Shown: positions 1-8,619 of the stretch, one piece after another
Numbering within the stretch: position 1 is the first letter of the stretch
How the letters are laid out: each line of letters starts with the position of its first letter
Assembly (NCBI GenBank): GCA_020440605.1
Contig: JAGRNT010000020.1
Span: 1 to 64,000 of the forward strand
DNA: 64,000 nt
From: a bacterium
GTDB lineage: Bacteria; 4484-113; JAFGCY01
Reading direction: 5' to 3'
The notes under the pieces: model-generated
What the model was told of the DNA's origin: nothing
Seen by the model: only the letters and a program-made list of their open reading frames with translations
Databases searched by the model: none
Position numbers and translations under genes: made by a program

Positions 1-129
1 CTGCTCCAGCCAGCGGATGAAGCCCTCTTCATCCATGCGCCCCTCCCCCACATTGCGCAGGAAGTCGTGGTTGATGATCGCCGTCCAAGCAATGCTGTGA
101 CGGTCCAGCAGGGATCCGGTCATTGACAT
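1..129 (-). CDS. TenA/THI-4-like protein, N-terminal part (runs off window edge)
   Basis: Reading the minus strand from an ATG at 129 gives 43 open codons to the window edge. The peptide has the N-terminal pattern of TenA/PqqC-like proteins: an aromatic-rich first helix (W about residue 15), then HDFLRNVGEGRMDEEGF and IRWLEQ, matching the family's H-x-F-[LV]-R-x-[IL]-G-x-G-x-[LM]-x-x-x-x-F-x-x-[WY]-L-x-Q. TenA proteins hydrolyse or salvage thiamine pyrimidines; some relatives bind other small molecules. A GAGAGGA Shine-Dalgarno lies seven bases before the ATG at 129; a second in-frame ATG is at 123. The gene is divergent from nhaA. Only about a fifth of a normal TenA (about 220 residues) is visible, so function is inferred. 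Confidence 0.6.
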   Translation of the reverse strand, partial: MSMTGSLLDRHSIAWTAIINHDFLRNVGEGRMDEEGFIRWLEQ

Positions 130-194
130 CCAACTATCCTCTCATCTGCGACCTGATTGGGAAAGCATCTGCCCGGAAAGCGGACGCTTGCTGA

Positions 195-200
195 TATATT
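195..200 (+). promoter_or_regulatory. -10 element for leaderless nhaA
   Basis: TATATT ends six bases before the GTG start at 207, so a start point seven bases downstream of the hexamer would fall on the GTG itself. No Shine-Dalgarno is present. Same geometry as several other genes here. Confidence 0.55.
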
Positions 201-206
201 ACTGCG

Positions 207-1577
207 GTGCAGAATTCGACCCCCCAGCTGCTGCCGATCGGCATCGGCGAACGTTTCCAGCGATTCTTCCAGATGGAGTCGGCCTCCGGCATCCTGCTGC
301 TGCTCTGTGCGATCGTCGCACTGATCTGGGCCAACTCCCCCGCCGCCGAGAGCTACCACGCCCTGTGGCACCACCATCTGGTGGTGGGCTTTGACCAGCT
401 CAACCTGCGCTACGACCTGCATACCTGGATCAATGACGGCCTGATGGTGATCTTCTTCTTCGTCGTCGGGCTGGAGATCAAGCGCGAATTCCTTGTCGGT
501 GAACTGAATGACGCCAAGAAGGCCGCGCTGCCGATCATCGGTGCCGCCGGCGGAATGCTGGTCCCGGCCCTGATCTACACTGCCTTCAACAACGGTACCC
601 CCGCCATCCACGGCTGGGGAGTCCCCGTCGCCACGGACATCGCCTTCGCCCTGACGATCCTCTCACTGCTCGGCAAGCGAGTGCCGCTTGGTCTGAAGGT
701 CTTCCTGGCCGCACTGGCAATCGTAGACGACCTTGGCGCCGTCGTGGTGATCGCGATCTTCTACACGGACCATCTGAACTTCATTGCAATGGGACTGGCC
801 GTACTCGGACTCGGCATCCTGATGGTGTTCAACCGCATGAACGTGATCAGGCCGGAACCCTACGCGATAGTCGGTGTGCTGGTCTGGCTGTCCGTACTGC
901 AGTCCGGCGTGCATGCGACGATCGCCGGCGTGCTGATCGCACTGACGATTCCCGCCACCTCACGTATCGACGTACGTGACTTCCGCAAGGATGTGGAGCG
1001 GCTCTACAAGAAATTCCTCGTGGTCGGCAAGAAGGGCCAGCTGGACCGCCTCACGCATGAGCAGCAGGACATCGTCTCCAGCATGGTGCTTAAGACCGAG
1101 GAGGTACAGGCCCCGCTGGAACGCTTCGAACATGCCCTGCAGCCCTTCGTGTCCTTCGTGATCATGCCGCTGTTCGCACTGTCCAACGCCGGAGTGCACA
1201 TCCATGGCAGCCTGGCGGTGATCTTCTCCAACCCGGTATCGCTGGGTGCCTTCCTCGGCCTGCTGTTGGGCAAGGTCACCGGCGTGTTCGGAGCCTCGAT
1301 GCTGTCGATCAAGCTCGGCCTGGCAAGCATGCCGCGCCGGGTAACGATGCTGCAGTTCTTCGGCACGGCGATCGCCTGCGGCATCGGCTTCACGATGTCG
1401 CTGTTCATTGCCAACCTGGCCTATGACAGCCAGGAGCATATTGATGATGCGAAGATCGGCGTACTGGCGGCCTCAGCGATTGCCGGCATCGTCAGCTACC
1501 TGGTGATCCGGGCCGGCAGCAAGTCGGACATTGACGGCAACGACAGCGATGAAGACGGCTCCCGTGCCCACGCCTGA
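207..1577 (+). CDS. nhaA: Na+/H+ antiporter NhaA
   Basis: Secondary Na+/H+ antiporter of the inner membrane that expels sodium in exchange for protons and so controls cytoplasmic pH and salt. The 456-residue product has the family signatures: FVVGLEIKREFLVGEL near residues 85-100, ATDIAF with Asp144, and VDDLGAVVVIAIFY with the paired ion-binding aspartates at 174-175. About 11-12 hydrophobic segments can be traced. It is longer than E. coli NhaA (388) because of a charged cytosolic loop around residues 255-300 and an acidic C-terminal tail; both are common in non-enteric members. The GTG at 207 is chosen because a TATATT -10 hexamer sits six bases upstream, fitting a leaderless mRNA. It is a single-gene unit, convergent with the glycosyltransferase at 1583. 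Confidence 0.95.
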   Translation: MQNSTPQLLPIGIGERFQRFFQMESASGILLLLCAIVALIWANSPAAESYHALWHHHLVVGFDQLNLRYDLHTWINDGLMVIFFFVVGLEIKREFLVGELNDAKKAALPIIGAAGGMLVPALIYTAFNNGTPAIHGWGVPVATDIAFALTILSLLGKRVPLGLKVFLAALAIVDDLGAVVVIAIFYTDHLNFIAMGLAVLGLGILMVFNRMNVIRPEPYAIVGVLVWLSVLQSGVHATIAGVLIALTIPATSRIDVRDFRKDVERLYKKFLVVGKKGQLDRLTHEQQDIVSSMVLKTEEVQAPLERFEHALQPFVSFVIMPLFALSNAGVHIHGSLAVIFSNPVSLGAFLGLLLGKVTGVFGASMLSIKLGLASMPRRVTMLQFFGTAIACGIGFTMSLFIANLAYDSQEHIDDAKIGVLAASAIAGIVSYLVIRAGSKSDIDGNDSDEDGSRAHA

Positions 1578-1582
1578 ACTGA

Positions 1583-2884
1583 TCAGGACCGGCCGCGGCT
1601 GACGAGATCCCGAAGCAGGGCCAGATAGCCATCGGCCATGCGCTGCTTGTTGTACTTGACCGCCATACCCTCGTAGTTGCGCATGCCCATCTCCGTGCGG
1701 AGCTGCGGATCATCGGCGAGCCGTGTGATCGCGGCGCAGAAGTCATCAAACTGCTCCACTGTGGAGGCGAAGATCCCGCCGCCCGCCTCCTGCTCGATCA
1801 TGTCACGCGGCAGGCCATGTGCATTGAAGACAACAGGCAGCCGGGCACCGGCATAGTCATACATCTTGCCGGGGATCACACCACTCGTGGTGCTGTTCCA
1901 GTTGATGTTGCCCGTGGAGTTCAGCAGGCCGATGCCGATGTCGGCAACACTCAGCCAGGCCGGTACCTCATCGGCAGGGACAAGCGGCAGGAAGCGCAGC
2001 CGGGGCAGATTGCGCCGTCCGGCCTCGGCGACGATCTCCTCACGCTCCGGTCCGTCCGCCATCACGAGGAACTCGATGTCCTCGCGATGTCGCAGCCTGT
2101 CAGCAATGTCGACGATGTCCATTACACGCTGGAACCTGCCCATCTGTCCGATGTACATGCAGACTACCTGCCCGCTGGCGATGCCCAGTTCAGCCCTGAT
2201 GCGCTCCCTCGCTCCAGGATCCACATCGTCAAAGCGCGGCAGCCAGATCCCGTTGGTGAACATGCTGCATTGCTCGCGCGGCTTGAGCCCGCGCTCCACG
2301 ATGCTGTTGACCGAAGTGCGCACCACTCCCACGAAGTGATCGGCACCGCGTACCAGCCTGCGCTCCAGCCATGCCAGGTAGCGTACGGCGGGGTGCCAGG
2401 CCGGGGCCAGGCCGAGCTGCACGATGCTTTCCGGCCAGAGATCGCGTTCCTCCACGACGGCGGGGATGCCCCAGCGGCGCTTCGCCGGCAATAGCGGTTC
2501 CGCTGCCCAGAGCGGCGGCGAGGTGGCAACGATCACATCCGGCTTCTCCGGCCAGTCCCGCAGCAGCCGCTGACAGTTGCGCGACCATTGCACCTGGCTC
2601 CAGGCCTTGCCGGCGAAGCCCTTGCCGTAGGTCCCGGGCTGGCGCACATGCACCACCCTGACGCGCCCGGCATGCTCACCAGCACTCAGATCCGGATGCT
2701 CGAAACAGGCAGCCTCCCCCAGTTCGCTGTGCAGTTCCCCCGTGTAATGGTTCACCGATCCGGTGAAGACAGTGATCCGCAGATCCGGGTCCTGCTCCAG
2801 CCAGAGCCTGCAGAAGTCATTGAAGCGCGTATTGCCGGAGTCACCGGCGCGCAGGTAATACATGTGGAAAAGCAGGATGTGCAT
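1583..2884 (-). CDS. GT4-type glycosyltransferase (WbuB-like)
   Basis: GT-B fold glycosyltransferase, probably using a nucleotide-activated sugar for surface polysaccharide assembly at the cytoplasmic face. The start MHILLFHMYY at 2884 gives 433 residues and the usual N-terminal strand of WbuB-like proteins; the open frame extends to 2941, but the added residues do not look like the family. In the N-terminal half, DVIVATSPPLWAA and an EERDLWPESI motif match WbuB-type enzymes, which carry [ED]-x-RDLWP. The C-terminal donor domain has YIGQMGRFQRV, VADIGIGLLN and GKMYDYAGARLPVVFNAHG. A TATACT hexamer at 2911-2916 (minus) lies 26 bases upstream; an in-frame TTG at 2905, five bases after it, could be a leaderless start. 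Divergent from the epimerase gene. Confidence 0.85.
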   Translation of the reverse strand: MHILLFHMYYLRAGDSGNTRFNDFCRLWLEQDPDLRITVFTGSVNHYTGELHSELGEAACFEHPDLSAGEHAGRVRVVHVRQPGTYGKGFAGKAWSQVQWSRNCQRLLRDWPEKPDVIVATSPPLWAAEPLLPAKRRWGIPAVVEERDLWPESIVQLGLAPAWHPAVRYLAWLERRLVRGADHFVGVVRTSVNSIVERGLKPREQCSMFTNGIWLPRFDDVDPGARERIRAELGIASGQVVCMYIGQMGRFQRVMDIVDIADRLRHREDIEFLVMADGPEREEIVAEAGRRNLPRLRFLPLVPADEVPAWLSVADIGIGLLNSTGNINWNSTTSGVIPGKMYDYAGARLPVVFNAHGLPRDMIEQEAGGGIFASTVEQFDDFCAAITRLADDPQLRTEMGMRNYEGMAVKYNKQRMADGYLALLRDLVSRGRS

Positions 2885-2951
2885 GTGGGAATTGCGCTGA
2901 CGCAAACGCCAGTATACAACCGGCCTCCCTGTTGCCCACACAATCCGCGCG

Positions 2952-2960
2952 TGCTAGTAT
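2952..2960 (+). promoter_or_regulatory. Extended -10 element of the 2-epimerase gene
   Basis: TGCTAGTAT: a TGn extension joined to TAGTAT. It ends nine bases before the ATG at 2970, so any leader would be two or three bases. No clear -35 box or Shine-Dalgarno. Confidence 0.5.
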
Positions 2961-2969
2961 TTGGCCCTC

Positions 2970-4082
2970 ATGCCTGTACTGAAGCTGCTTTTCGTGGTTG
3001 GCTCCCGTCCCCAGTTCCCCAAGGTCGCCGCAGTGGCCAGGGCCATTGCCCGCCACAATGCCTCGGGGAGCGAGACGCAGATTGAGCACTGCCTGGTGCA
3101 TACCGGGCAGCACTATGACGACAGCATGAATGACGTGTTCTTCCGTGAGCTGGAACTGCGCAAGCCTGACTACAACCTCGAGGTCGGCAGCGGCAGCATC
3201 GGCTACCAGACCGGTGCGAGCATCGAGCGGATCTATGACACGCTCGGGGAATGGCAGCCGGACTGGGTGGTGGTGTTCGGCGACACGAATGCCACGCTGG
3301 CCGGCGGTATCGCCGCGCAGCAGCGGCACCTGCGTCTGGCGCACGTCGAGGCGGGAATCCGCACCGGCAACCTGCACCAGGCCGAGGAGCTGAACCGCGT
3401 GATCGTGGACCGGATCGCGGATCTGCGCTTCGCGGCCACCGCCGCCACGCTGAACAACCTCTGGCAGGAGAATCTGTCAGACAATTCGTTCTTCGTCGGC
3501 GACACGATGCTCGACAACTACATGCATTTCCTGCCTCAGCGCAAACTGGGATATGCCGCGACGCTGGGACTGAAGCCGGGACATTACATCTATTCCACGG
3601 TGCACCGCGCCGAGAACACGGATTATCCGGAGCGACTGGGGGCGATCATCGACACGCTGATCGGGGCCCAGAATGAACTGATGCCCGTGGTGCTGCCGAT
3701 GCATCCGCGCACCCGGGCCGCGATTGAACGGCTGGGACGCACGGGTGAACTGGAGGCCGCGGGAGTGAAGGTGATTGACCCGATCGGCTTCAACCGCAGC
3801 CAGGCTCTCGTCGAGGACTGCTACCTTGTCTACAGCGACAGCGGCGGCCTGCTGCGTGAGGCCTGCTTCAGCGGGCACTTCTGCGTGATCCCCTGGGAAT
3901 ACACCACCTTCCCGGAGATCAATGAGATCGGGATGGCGAACTGCGGGCGTGTGGTCAAGGATGAAATGCTCAAGCGCCTGTTCGACGCCCCCGGACCACA
4001 GGAGCGCGAGTCGATCACGAATTTCGGCAACGGCACTGCGGGTGAGCAGGTCGTGGCCAAGCTCGTGGAGCTGATCGGCTGA
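2970..4082 (+). CDS. wecB: UDP-GlcNAc 2-epimerase family (WecB/WbpI type)
   Basis: Inverts C2 of a UDP-linked 2-acetamido sugar, giving UDP-ManNAc or, in WbpI-type enzymes, the mannuronic acid form. Family motifs are in order: FVVGSRPQFPK at the N terminus, HTGQHYD, VFGDTNATLAGG, HVEAGIRTGN, EELNRVIVDRIAD, STVHRAENTD, PMHPRTR and YSDSGG before the C-terminal helix. Length 370 is normal. The ATG at 2970 is preferred over the in-frame TTG at 2961 because MPVLKLLFVVG fits the family N terminus and the TTG touches the -10 element. After YSDSGG the usual EEA...RD-x-TERPE stretch reads LLREACFSGHFCVIPWEYTT, a variant that may reflect an unusual substrate. First gene of a plus-strand polysaccharide run. 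Confidence 0.88.
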   Translation: MPVLKLLFVVGSRPQFPKVAAVARAIARHNASGSETQIEHCLVHTGQHYDDSMNDVFFRELELRKPDYNLEVGSGSIGYQTGASIERIYDTLGEWQPDWVVVFGDTNATLAGGIAAQQRHLRLAHVEAGIRTGNLHQAEELNRVIVDRIADLRFAATAATLNNLWQENLSDNSFFVGDTMLDNYMHFLPQRKLGYAATLGLKPGHYIYSTVHRAENTDYPERLGAIIDTLIGAQNELMPVVLPMHPRTRAAIERLGRTGELEAAGVKVIDPIGFNRSQALVEDCYLVYSDSGGLLREACFSGHFCVIPWEYTTFPEINEIGMANCGRVVKDEMLKRLFDAPGPQERESITNFGNGTAGEQVVAKLVELIG

Positions 4083-4140
4083 GAGTTGCAGCAGCGGCCA
4101 CAGCAGGCCCGCATCCTGTAATCTAGTCGCGGCACGCCGC

Positions 4141-5472
4141 ATGGACAAGGCTCCCATTTCCTTCATGGACCGCATCCGCCGCCGCTTCGGCAGGGGCAGT
4201 TTCGCACGCAACCTGGCATTGCTGGCCAGCGGCACGGTGATCGGCCAGGTGCTGGTGCTGGCCAGTGCGCCGATACTCTCACGGCTTTATACGGAACATG
4301 ACTTCGGGATCCTCGGCGTGTACATTTCCGTGGTCACGATCCTCAACGCAGTCAGTTCGCTGCGCATGGACCAGGCGATCCCGATGCCGGAGCAGGATGA
4401 GGATGCAGCACTCCTGCTGCGGCTATCGCTGTGGATCACACTCTGGTTCTCACTGGGCGCGGGGCTGATCATCTGGCTGTGCCGGGAGCCGATTGCGCGC
4501 TGGAAGGATGAGCCGGAACTGGCTCAGTACCTGTGGCTGATCCCGGTGACGCTGCTGGGATTCGGCCTGTACCGCTCCCTGACCGCCTGGGCTGTGCGCA
4601 AGGAGATCTACCGGGAGCTGGCAGCGACGCGGATCCTGCGTGCAGCCAGCCAGGTGCTGGTGCAGGTCGGACTGGGTTTCCTGATGCATGGCTCATTCGG
4701 CCTGATCCTCGGCAACGCCGCCGGGCAGTGGACAGGCATAGGACGCCTGCTTGGTCCCGTGCGTGAGGCGAGCAGGGGGATAGTGAAGAAGGAAGGTGAC
4801 TTCCGCCGGCTCTGGACCCGCTATATCAAGTTTCCGCTCTACTCGAGCCCCAGCGCGCTGCTCGTGACGATCCCCCGCCAGATCCCGAACCTCCTGTTCG
4901 CGCAGTATTTCGGACTGGCTGAGGCGGGCTTCCTGTTCTTCGCCACGCGCATCCTGCGCCAGCCTGCAGCGCTGCTCTCGGAGTCGATCAGCCAGGTCTT
5001 CCTCGGTCGCGCGGCACGCCTGCTCAATGAGGACCCGGCCAGGCTGAAGCATCTGTACTTCTCCACGGTGCGGCGCATGCTGCTCCTGAGCCTGATCCCG
5101 GCGGGAATCCTCGTGCTGGCCGGACCCTGGCTCGTGCACTGGATCTTCGGCGAACGCTGGCTGGACAGCGTGTTCTACATCCAGGTGATGGCCGTGGTGC
5201 TGATTGCGGAGATCACCGTAAGCTCCACTTCGCCGATCATGAGTGTGCTCGAGAAGCAGGACTGGCAGCTCAGCGGCGATGTGCTGCGCACGCTGGCGGT
5301 GATCGCCTCGCTGGTGGTGCCGCACTACCTGGGCTGGAGCGCGCATATGACGATCATCAGCTACGCCGTGGTGATGATCCTCTGCTACCTCGTCTACTTC
5401 AGCATCTTCAGCCGGGCTGTGCTGCTAAAATCACGGGAAGTCGCCGCTGCCGCAGGGCCGCAGGCGCAGTGA
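4141..5472 (+). CDS. Wzx-like polysaccharide flippase
   Basis: Polytopic inner-membrane protein of the polysaccharide_synt/MurJ-MATE superfamily, predicted to flip lipid-linked repeat units to the periplasm. Of 443 residues most fall in about 12-14 hydrophobic helices. The N terminus after a basic stretch reads ARNLALLASGTVIGQVLVLASAPILSRLY, typical for Wzx and O-antigen transporters. The middle RYIKFPLYSSPSALLVTIPRQIPNLLFAQYFG also matches this family. No signal peptide. The ATG at 4141 follows a possible TAATCT hexamer at 4119-4124 with a leader of about ten bases and no Shine-Dalgarno. It sits between the epimerase and the acyltransferase, as expected for an O-antigen or capsule locus. Substrate specificity cannot be read from sequence. 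Confidence 0.85.
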   Translation: MDKAPISFMDRIRRRFGRGSFARNLALLASGTVIGQVLVLASAPILSRLYTEHDFGILGVYISVVTILNAVSSLRMDQAIPMPEQDEDAALLLRLSLWITLWFSLGAGLIIWLCREPIARWKDEPELAQYLWLIPVTLLGFGLYRSLTAWAVRKEIYRELAATRILRAASQVLVQVGLGFLMHGSFGLILGNAAGQWTGIGRLLGPVREASRGIVKKEGDFRRLWTRYIKFPLYSSPSALLVTIPRQIPNLLFAQYFGLAEAGFLFFATRILRQPAALLSESISQVFLGRAARLLNEDPARLKHLYFSTVRRMLLLSLIPAGILVLAGPWLVHWIFGERWLDSVFYIQVMAVVLIAEITVSSTSPIMSVLEKQDWQLSGDVLRTLAVIASLVVPHYLGWSAHMTIISYAVVMILCYLVYFSIFSRAVLLKSREVAAAAGPQAQ

Positions 5473-5476
5473 CAAC

Positions 5477-6088
5477 ATGGGACTGCTCAGGAACATCCAG
5501 CTTGCAATCATCCGTCCGGCCTGCCGCATGGCCTTTGACGGACGTTATCTGCAGGGACGCTGGTTCGAGGGTCGCGACACGGGCTGGAAATGGGCCTGGC
5601 GCTCGCTCTGGCAGCAGAAGTTCGGCGGGCAGAACCGCAGTGTGCCCTGGCCGGTAAGCACGCAGACCAAGATCACCGCTCCGGAGCGGCTGGAGTTCCA
5701 CCCGGATGACCTGAACAACTTCCAGTCCTTCGGGCAGTACTACAACAACAACAATGGCGGCTGGATCCGCATCGGACGGGGCAGCTACATCGGCCCGAAC
5801 GTCGGCATCATCACTTCCAACCACACGCTCTACGACCTGGATGAGCATGACCCGCCGCAGGATGTGACGATCGGCGAGAGCTGCTGGATCGGCATGAATG
5901 CCGTGATCCTGCCGGGAGTGACACTCGGGCCGCACACTGTGGTGGCGGCGGGCAGTGTGGTGGGCCGCAGCTACCCGAAGGGACATGTGGTGCTGGTCGG
6001 CAATCCGGCCAGGGTCAGCGTGAAGCTGGAACGCCATCCCGATCTGCAGACTGAGGGAGTGGACGCAAGCCAGCCGGCGGCGGACTGA
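5477..6088 (+). CDS. Hexapeptide-repeat acyltransferase
   Basis: Left-handed beta-helix acyltransferase, likely transferring acetyl from acetyl-CoA to a sugar. From about residue 90 hexapeptide turns can be followed: IRIGRGSYIGPNVGI, then the ITSNHTLYDLDEHDPP loop carrying the likely catalytic His, VTIGESCWIGMNAVILPGVTLG, and VVAAGSVVGRSYPKGHVVLVGNPAR. This loop and tail resemble maltose or galactoside O-acetyltransferases and WcaF-type polysaccharide enzymes more than WbpD-type N-acetyltransferases. Length 203. The ATG is four bases after the flippase stop, so translation is probably coupled. It most likely decorates the glycan made by this locus; acceptor and O- versus N-acetylation are open. 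Confidence 0.82.
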   Translation: MGLLRNIQLAIIRPACRMAFDGRYLQGRWFEGRDTGWKWAWRSLWQQKFGGQNRSVPWPVSTQTKITAPERLEFHPDDLNNFQSFGQYYNNNNGGWIRIGRGSYIGPNVGIITSNHTLYDLDEHDPPQDVTIGESCWIGMNAVILPGVTLGPHTVVAAGSVVGRSYPKGHVVLVGNPARVSVKLERHPDLQTEGVDASQPAAD

Positions 6089-6122
6089 GCGGCCCGGGCT
6101 ATAATCGCTGCGACGGCAGCCC

Positions 6123-7505
6123 ATGCATCCTGTTCCATCCGACAACTACATCTTCACCGAGACGGCGCAGCCCTCCACGGAAGCGCGCGGCCGGGCCCTG
6201 CTGGTGGCATACAAGTTCCCGCCGCATGACGTGGGCGTGGCACAGCACAGACCGGAGGGCCTGTACCGGCATCTCGGCGAATACGGCTGGACATGTGACG
6301 TGATCACGGCTGAGCGGCCCGGCACAGCGGCGGATGTGGTCCAGACAGCGGATCGCTCCTGGACGCGCAGCGTGAAGGAGGAAGGCACGGCGGAGGCCGC
6401 GCTCAAGCAGCGCCTCACGAATGGCAGCCGCACAGGGCTCGGGCCCTTCCGCAGGCGGCTGATCAGCAACATCAAGCTGCTGATGCGCCTGCAGCCCAAA
6501 TGGCATGATGAATTCGCGGGCTGGAGCTACAGCATCCGCGAAACGATTCTGACAACGGCCCGGGAGCGCGGTAGTGAGGTGCTGTGGGTGACCTGCAGCC
6601 CATATACACTCGCCCCGGTGGCGGTGGACTGCGCGCGAAAGCTGGGGATCCCCTGCGTGATCGACCTGCGCGATCCCCTGCCCCACTACCTGCACTTTCC
6701 GCGTGGCACGGGGCACTGGTTCTACCGGGCACTGGCGGCGGCGGATGCCGTGACGGCTGCGGCACCCTGCTGCATCACTGAGGAGCTGCTGCAGGTACGT
6801 ACTTCCGCCGAACGTCCGGGGATCGTGGAAATCCCGAGCGGGGCCTGGCAGCATGAACGGGTTGCCATGCAGCCCGCGGAGCAGTTCACGCTGCTGCATG
6901 CCGGGACACTGGTGGGCGGCGGTCGCAGCCCGCAGCCGCTGTTCGAGGCAGTGGCGATGCTCAGGGAGCGCATCCCGGAGCTTGCCAGGGACCTGCGGAT
7001 GCTGTTCATCGGCGGAGACAGCGGGGTTGTCAGGGACTTCCCTGGCTATGAGGCCGTCTCTTCACAGGTCGAAATCCACGGGCAGAAGCCCTACAGCGAA
7101 GTGAAGCAGCTCATGGCGACGGCGGCGATGCTCGTGATCATCAAGCTCGATGGCGATGTCTACAGCGATGCCCTGCCTGCCAAGATGTATGACTACCTGG
7201 CCTATGAAGCGCCGGTCCTGAGCTTCGGGATGGGTGCGGGCCTGCAGGGTCCGCTGCTGGAATGGAGCAACGCCGGGCGCTGGCTGGGAAGCGCTGCGGA
7301 GATAGCATCCTTCATCGAGGAGCACTACCGGATCTGGCAACGTGACGGCGGCGTCAGACGCGAGCGCAATTCCGAGGCGATCCGCTATCTCGGCCAGCCG
7401 CGCATGGCGGGTGATTTCGCCGCGGTGTTCGAGGCCGTCAAGCACGGCCGGGCAATCAAGGAAATGACGGTGCTGCCCTGGGGACAGGACAGCCGGGGAG
7501 CCTGA
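6123..7505 (+). CDS. GT4-type glycosyltransferase
   Basis: GT-B glycosyltransferase of 460 residues. The N-terminal domain begins RALLVAYKFPPHDVGVAQHRPEGLYRHLGEYGW, the pattern of GT4 enzymes that open with [LV]-x-x-x-[FY]-x-PP. A central IDLRDPLPHYLHFPRG matches the D-x-RDP element of this subgroup. The donor domain contains LLHAGTLVGGGRSPQPLFEAV, FIGGDSG, and PAKMYDYLAYEAPVLSFG, where the E-x7-E motif is changed to a K-MYDYLAYEAP form. It probably adds one sugar to the lipid-linked repeat. A TATAAT hexamer at 6100-6105 lies 17 bases before the ATG, so the gene may have its own short-leader promoter. It ends one base before the next glycosyltransferase. Confidence 0.83.
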   Translation: MHPVPSDNYIFTETAQPSTEARGRALLVAYKFPPHDVGVAQHRPEGLYRHLGEYGWTCDVITAERPGTAADVVQTADRSWTRSVKEEGTAEAALKQRLTNGSRTGLGPFRRRLISNIKLLMRLQPKWHDEFAGWSYSIRETILTTARERGSEVLWVTCSPYTLAPVAVDCARKLGIPCVIDLRDPLPHYLHFPRGTGHWFYRALAAADAVTAAAPCCITEELLQVRTSAERPGIVEIPSGAWQHERVAMQPAEQFTLLHAGTLVGGGRSPQPLFEAVAMLRERIPELARDLRMLFIGGDSGVVRDFPGYEAVSSQVEIHGQKPYSEVKQLMATAAMLVIIKLDGDVYSDALPAKMYDYLAYEAPVLSFGMGAGLQGPLLEWSNAGRWLGSAAEIASFIEEHYRIWQRDGGVRRERNSEAIRYLGQPRMAGDFAAVFEAVKHGRAIKEMTVLPWGQDSRGA

Positions 7506-7506
7506 G

Positions 7507-8619
7507 ATGCCCCGCGCCGTGCATGTGACAAGCGTCCACAATCCATTTGACAACCGGATCTTCATGAAGGAATGCGCATCCCTGCGTGACAGCGGCTGGG
7601 AAGTGGTGCTGGTGGCACAGCATGAGCAGGACGAGACCGTCGACGGCATCCGCATCCGGGCTCTGCCGCAGGTTCAGAGCAGAATGCAGCGCATGCGCGA
7701 ACTGCCGCCCCTGGCACGCCGGATTGCGCTGGAGGAGCAGCCCGACATACTGCATTTCCACGACCCGGAGCTGCTGCCGGTGGCTGCCGCCCTGGCTGCG
7801 GGTGGCAGGCGCGTGATCTATGACATGCATGAGAACATCGTCAAGGATGTGCTGACCAAGCGCTGGATCAATCCGCTGCTGCGACCGCTGGTCAGCGGCT
7901 ACATGCGGATGCGGATGCGCGGCTGGCTCAGGCGTCTACGCGTGATCTTCGCTGAGGACAGCTATGCAGCGGACTACCCGTATGTGAAGGACTTCATCAC
8001 CGTGCTGAACATGCCGCGCCTGGACAGCCTGCAGGGACTGGAGGTGCAGGAGCGGGAGCGGCCCGGGCTGGCCTACATCGGCGGGCTGACGGAACTGCGC
8101 GGCAGTGAGCGGATGCTCAGGCTGCTGGCCGGGCTGCAGGCGGCGGGACTGGATGTTGGGCTGGAGCTGATCGGGCCGGTGGATGCCGGGCATGCCCAGC
8201 GCCTGGCGGAACTCGTTCGCGAACTGGGCCTGCGCCGCGTGCGCTTCCACGGATTCATGCGTGCCGATGAGGCCTGGCCGATAGTTGCCAGCTGCCATAT
8301 CGGGCTGGCACTGCTGAGCCGGATCCCTAACTACGAACACAGCTACCCGAGCAAGATCTTCGAATACATGGCGCTCGGCCTGCCGGTTGTCACGAGTGAC
8401 TTCGAGCTGTATCGCGGCATCGTGGAGGCGAACGGAGCAGGAATCTGCGTGGATCCGGATGACGACGCTGCCGTACTTGCGGCCGTGCAGGGACTGCTGG
8501 AGGATCCGCAGCGCTGGCAGGCAATGTCCGAGGCGGCACGCAATGCAGCCATGGAGAAGTACAGCTGGGAACGTGAGGCCGGGAAGCTGCTGGCGCTTTA
8601 TGAGGAGATGCTGGGCTGA
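7507..8619 (+). CDS. GT4-type glycosyltransferase
   Basis: GT-B glycosyltransferase of 370 residues starting MPRAVHVTSVHNPFDNRIFMKEC, typical of a GT4 subgroup found in exopolysaccharide loci (HVTSVH-x-x-x-D-x-RI-x-x-KE). DILHFHDPELLPVA, VIYDMHEN, the acceptor-domain GGLTELRGSERMLRL, and a C-terminal PSKIFEYMALGLPVVTSDF with the E-x7-E donor motif support the call. A GGGGAG Shine-Dalgarno lies inside the end of the previous gene and the ATG comes one base after that stop, so the two are co-translated. Its 3' end overlaps the tail of the oppositely oriented ligase gene by 22 bases. Sugar and linkage cannot be predicted. Confidence 0.85.
   Translation: MPRAVHVTSVHNPFDNRIFMKECASLRDSGWEVVLVAQHEQDETVDGIRIRALPQVQSRMQRMRELPPLARRIALEEQPDILHFHDPELLPVAAALAAGGRRVIYDMHENIVKDVLTKRWINPLLRPLVSGYMRMRMRGWLRRLRVIFAEDSYAADYPYVKDFITVLNMPRLDSLQGLEVQERERPGLAYIGGLTELRGSERMLRLLAGLQAAGLDVGLELIGPVDAGHAQRLAELVRELGLRRVRFHGFMRADEAWPIVASCHIGLALLSRIPNYEHSYPSKIFEYMALGLPVVTSDFELYRGIVEANGAGICVDPDDDAAVLAAVQGLLEDPQRWQAMSEAARNAAMEKYSWEREAGKLLALYEEMLG

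Noticed and set aside
2884..2941. N-terminal extension of the glycosyltransferase at 1583
   Set aside because: The 19 extra residues do not match the family, and the -10 element lies inside them.
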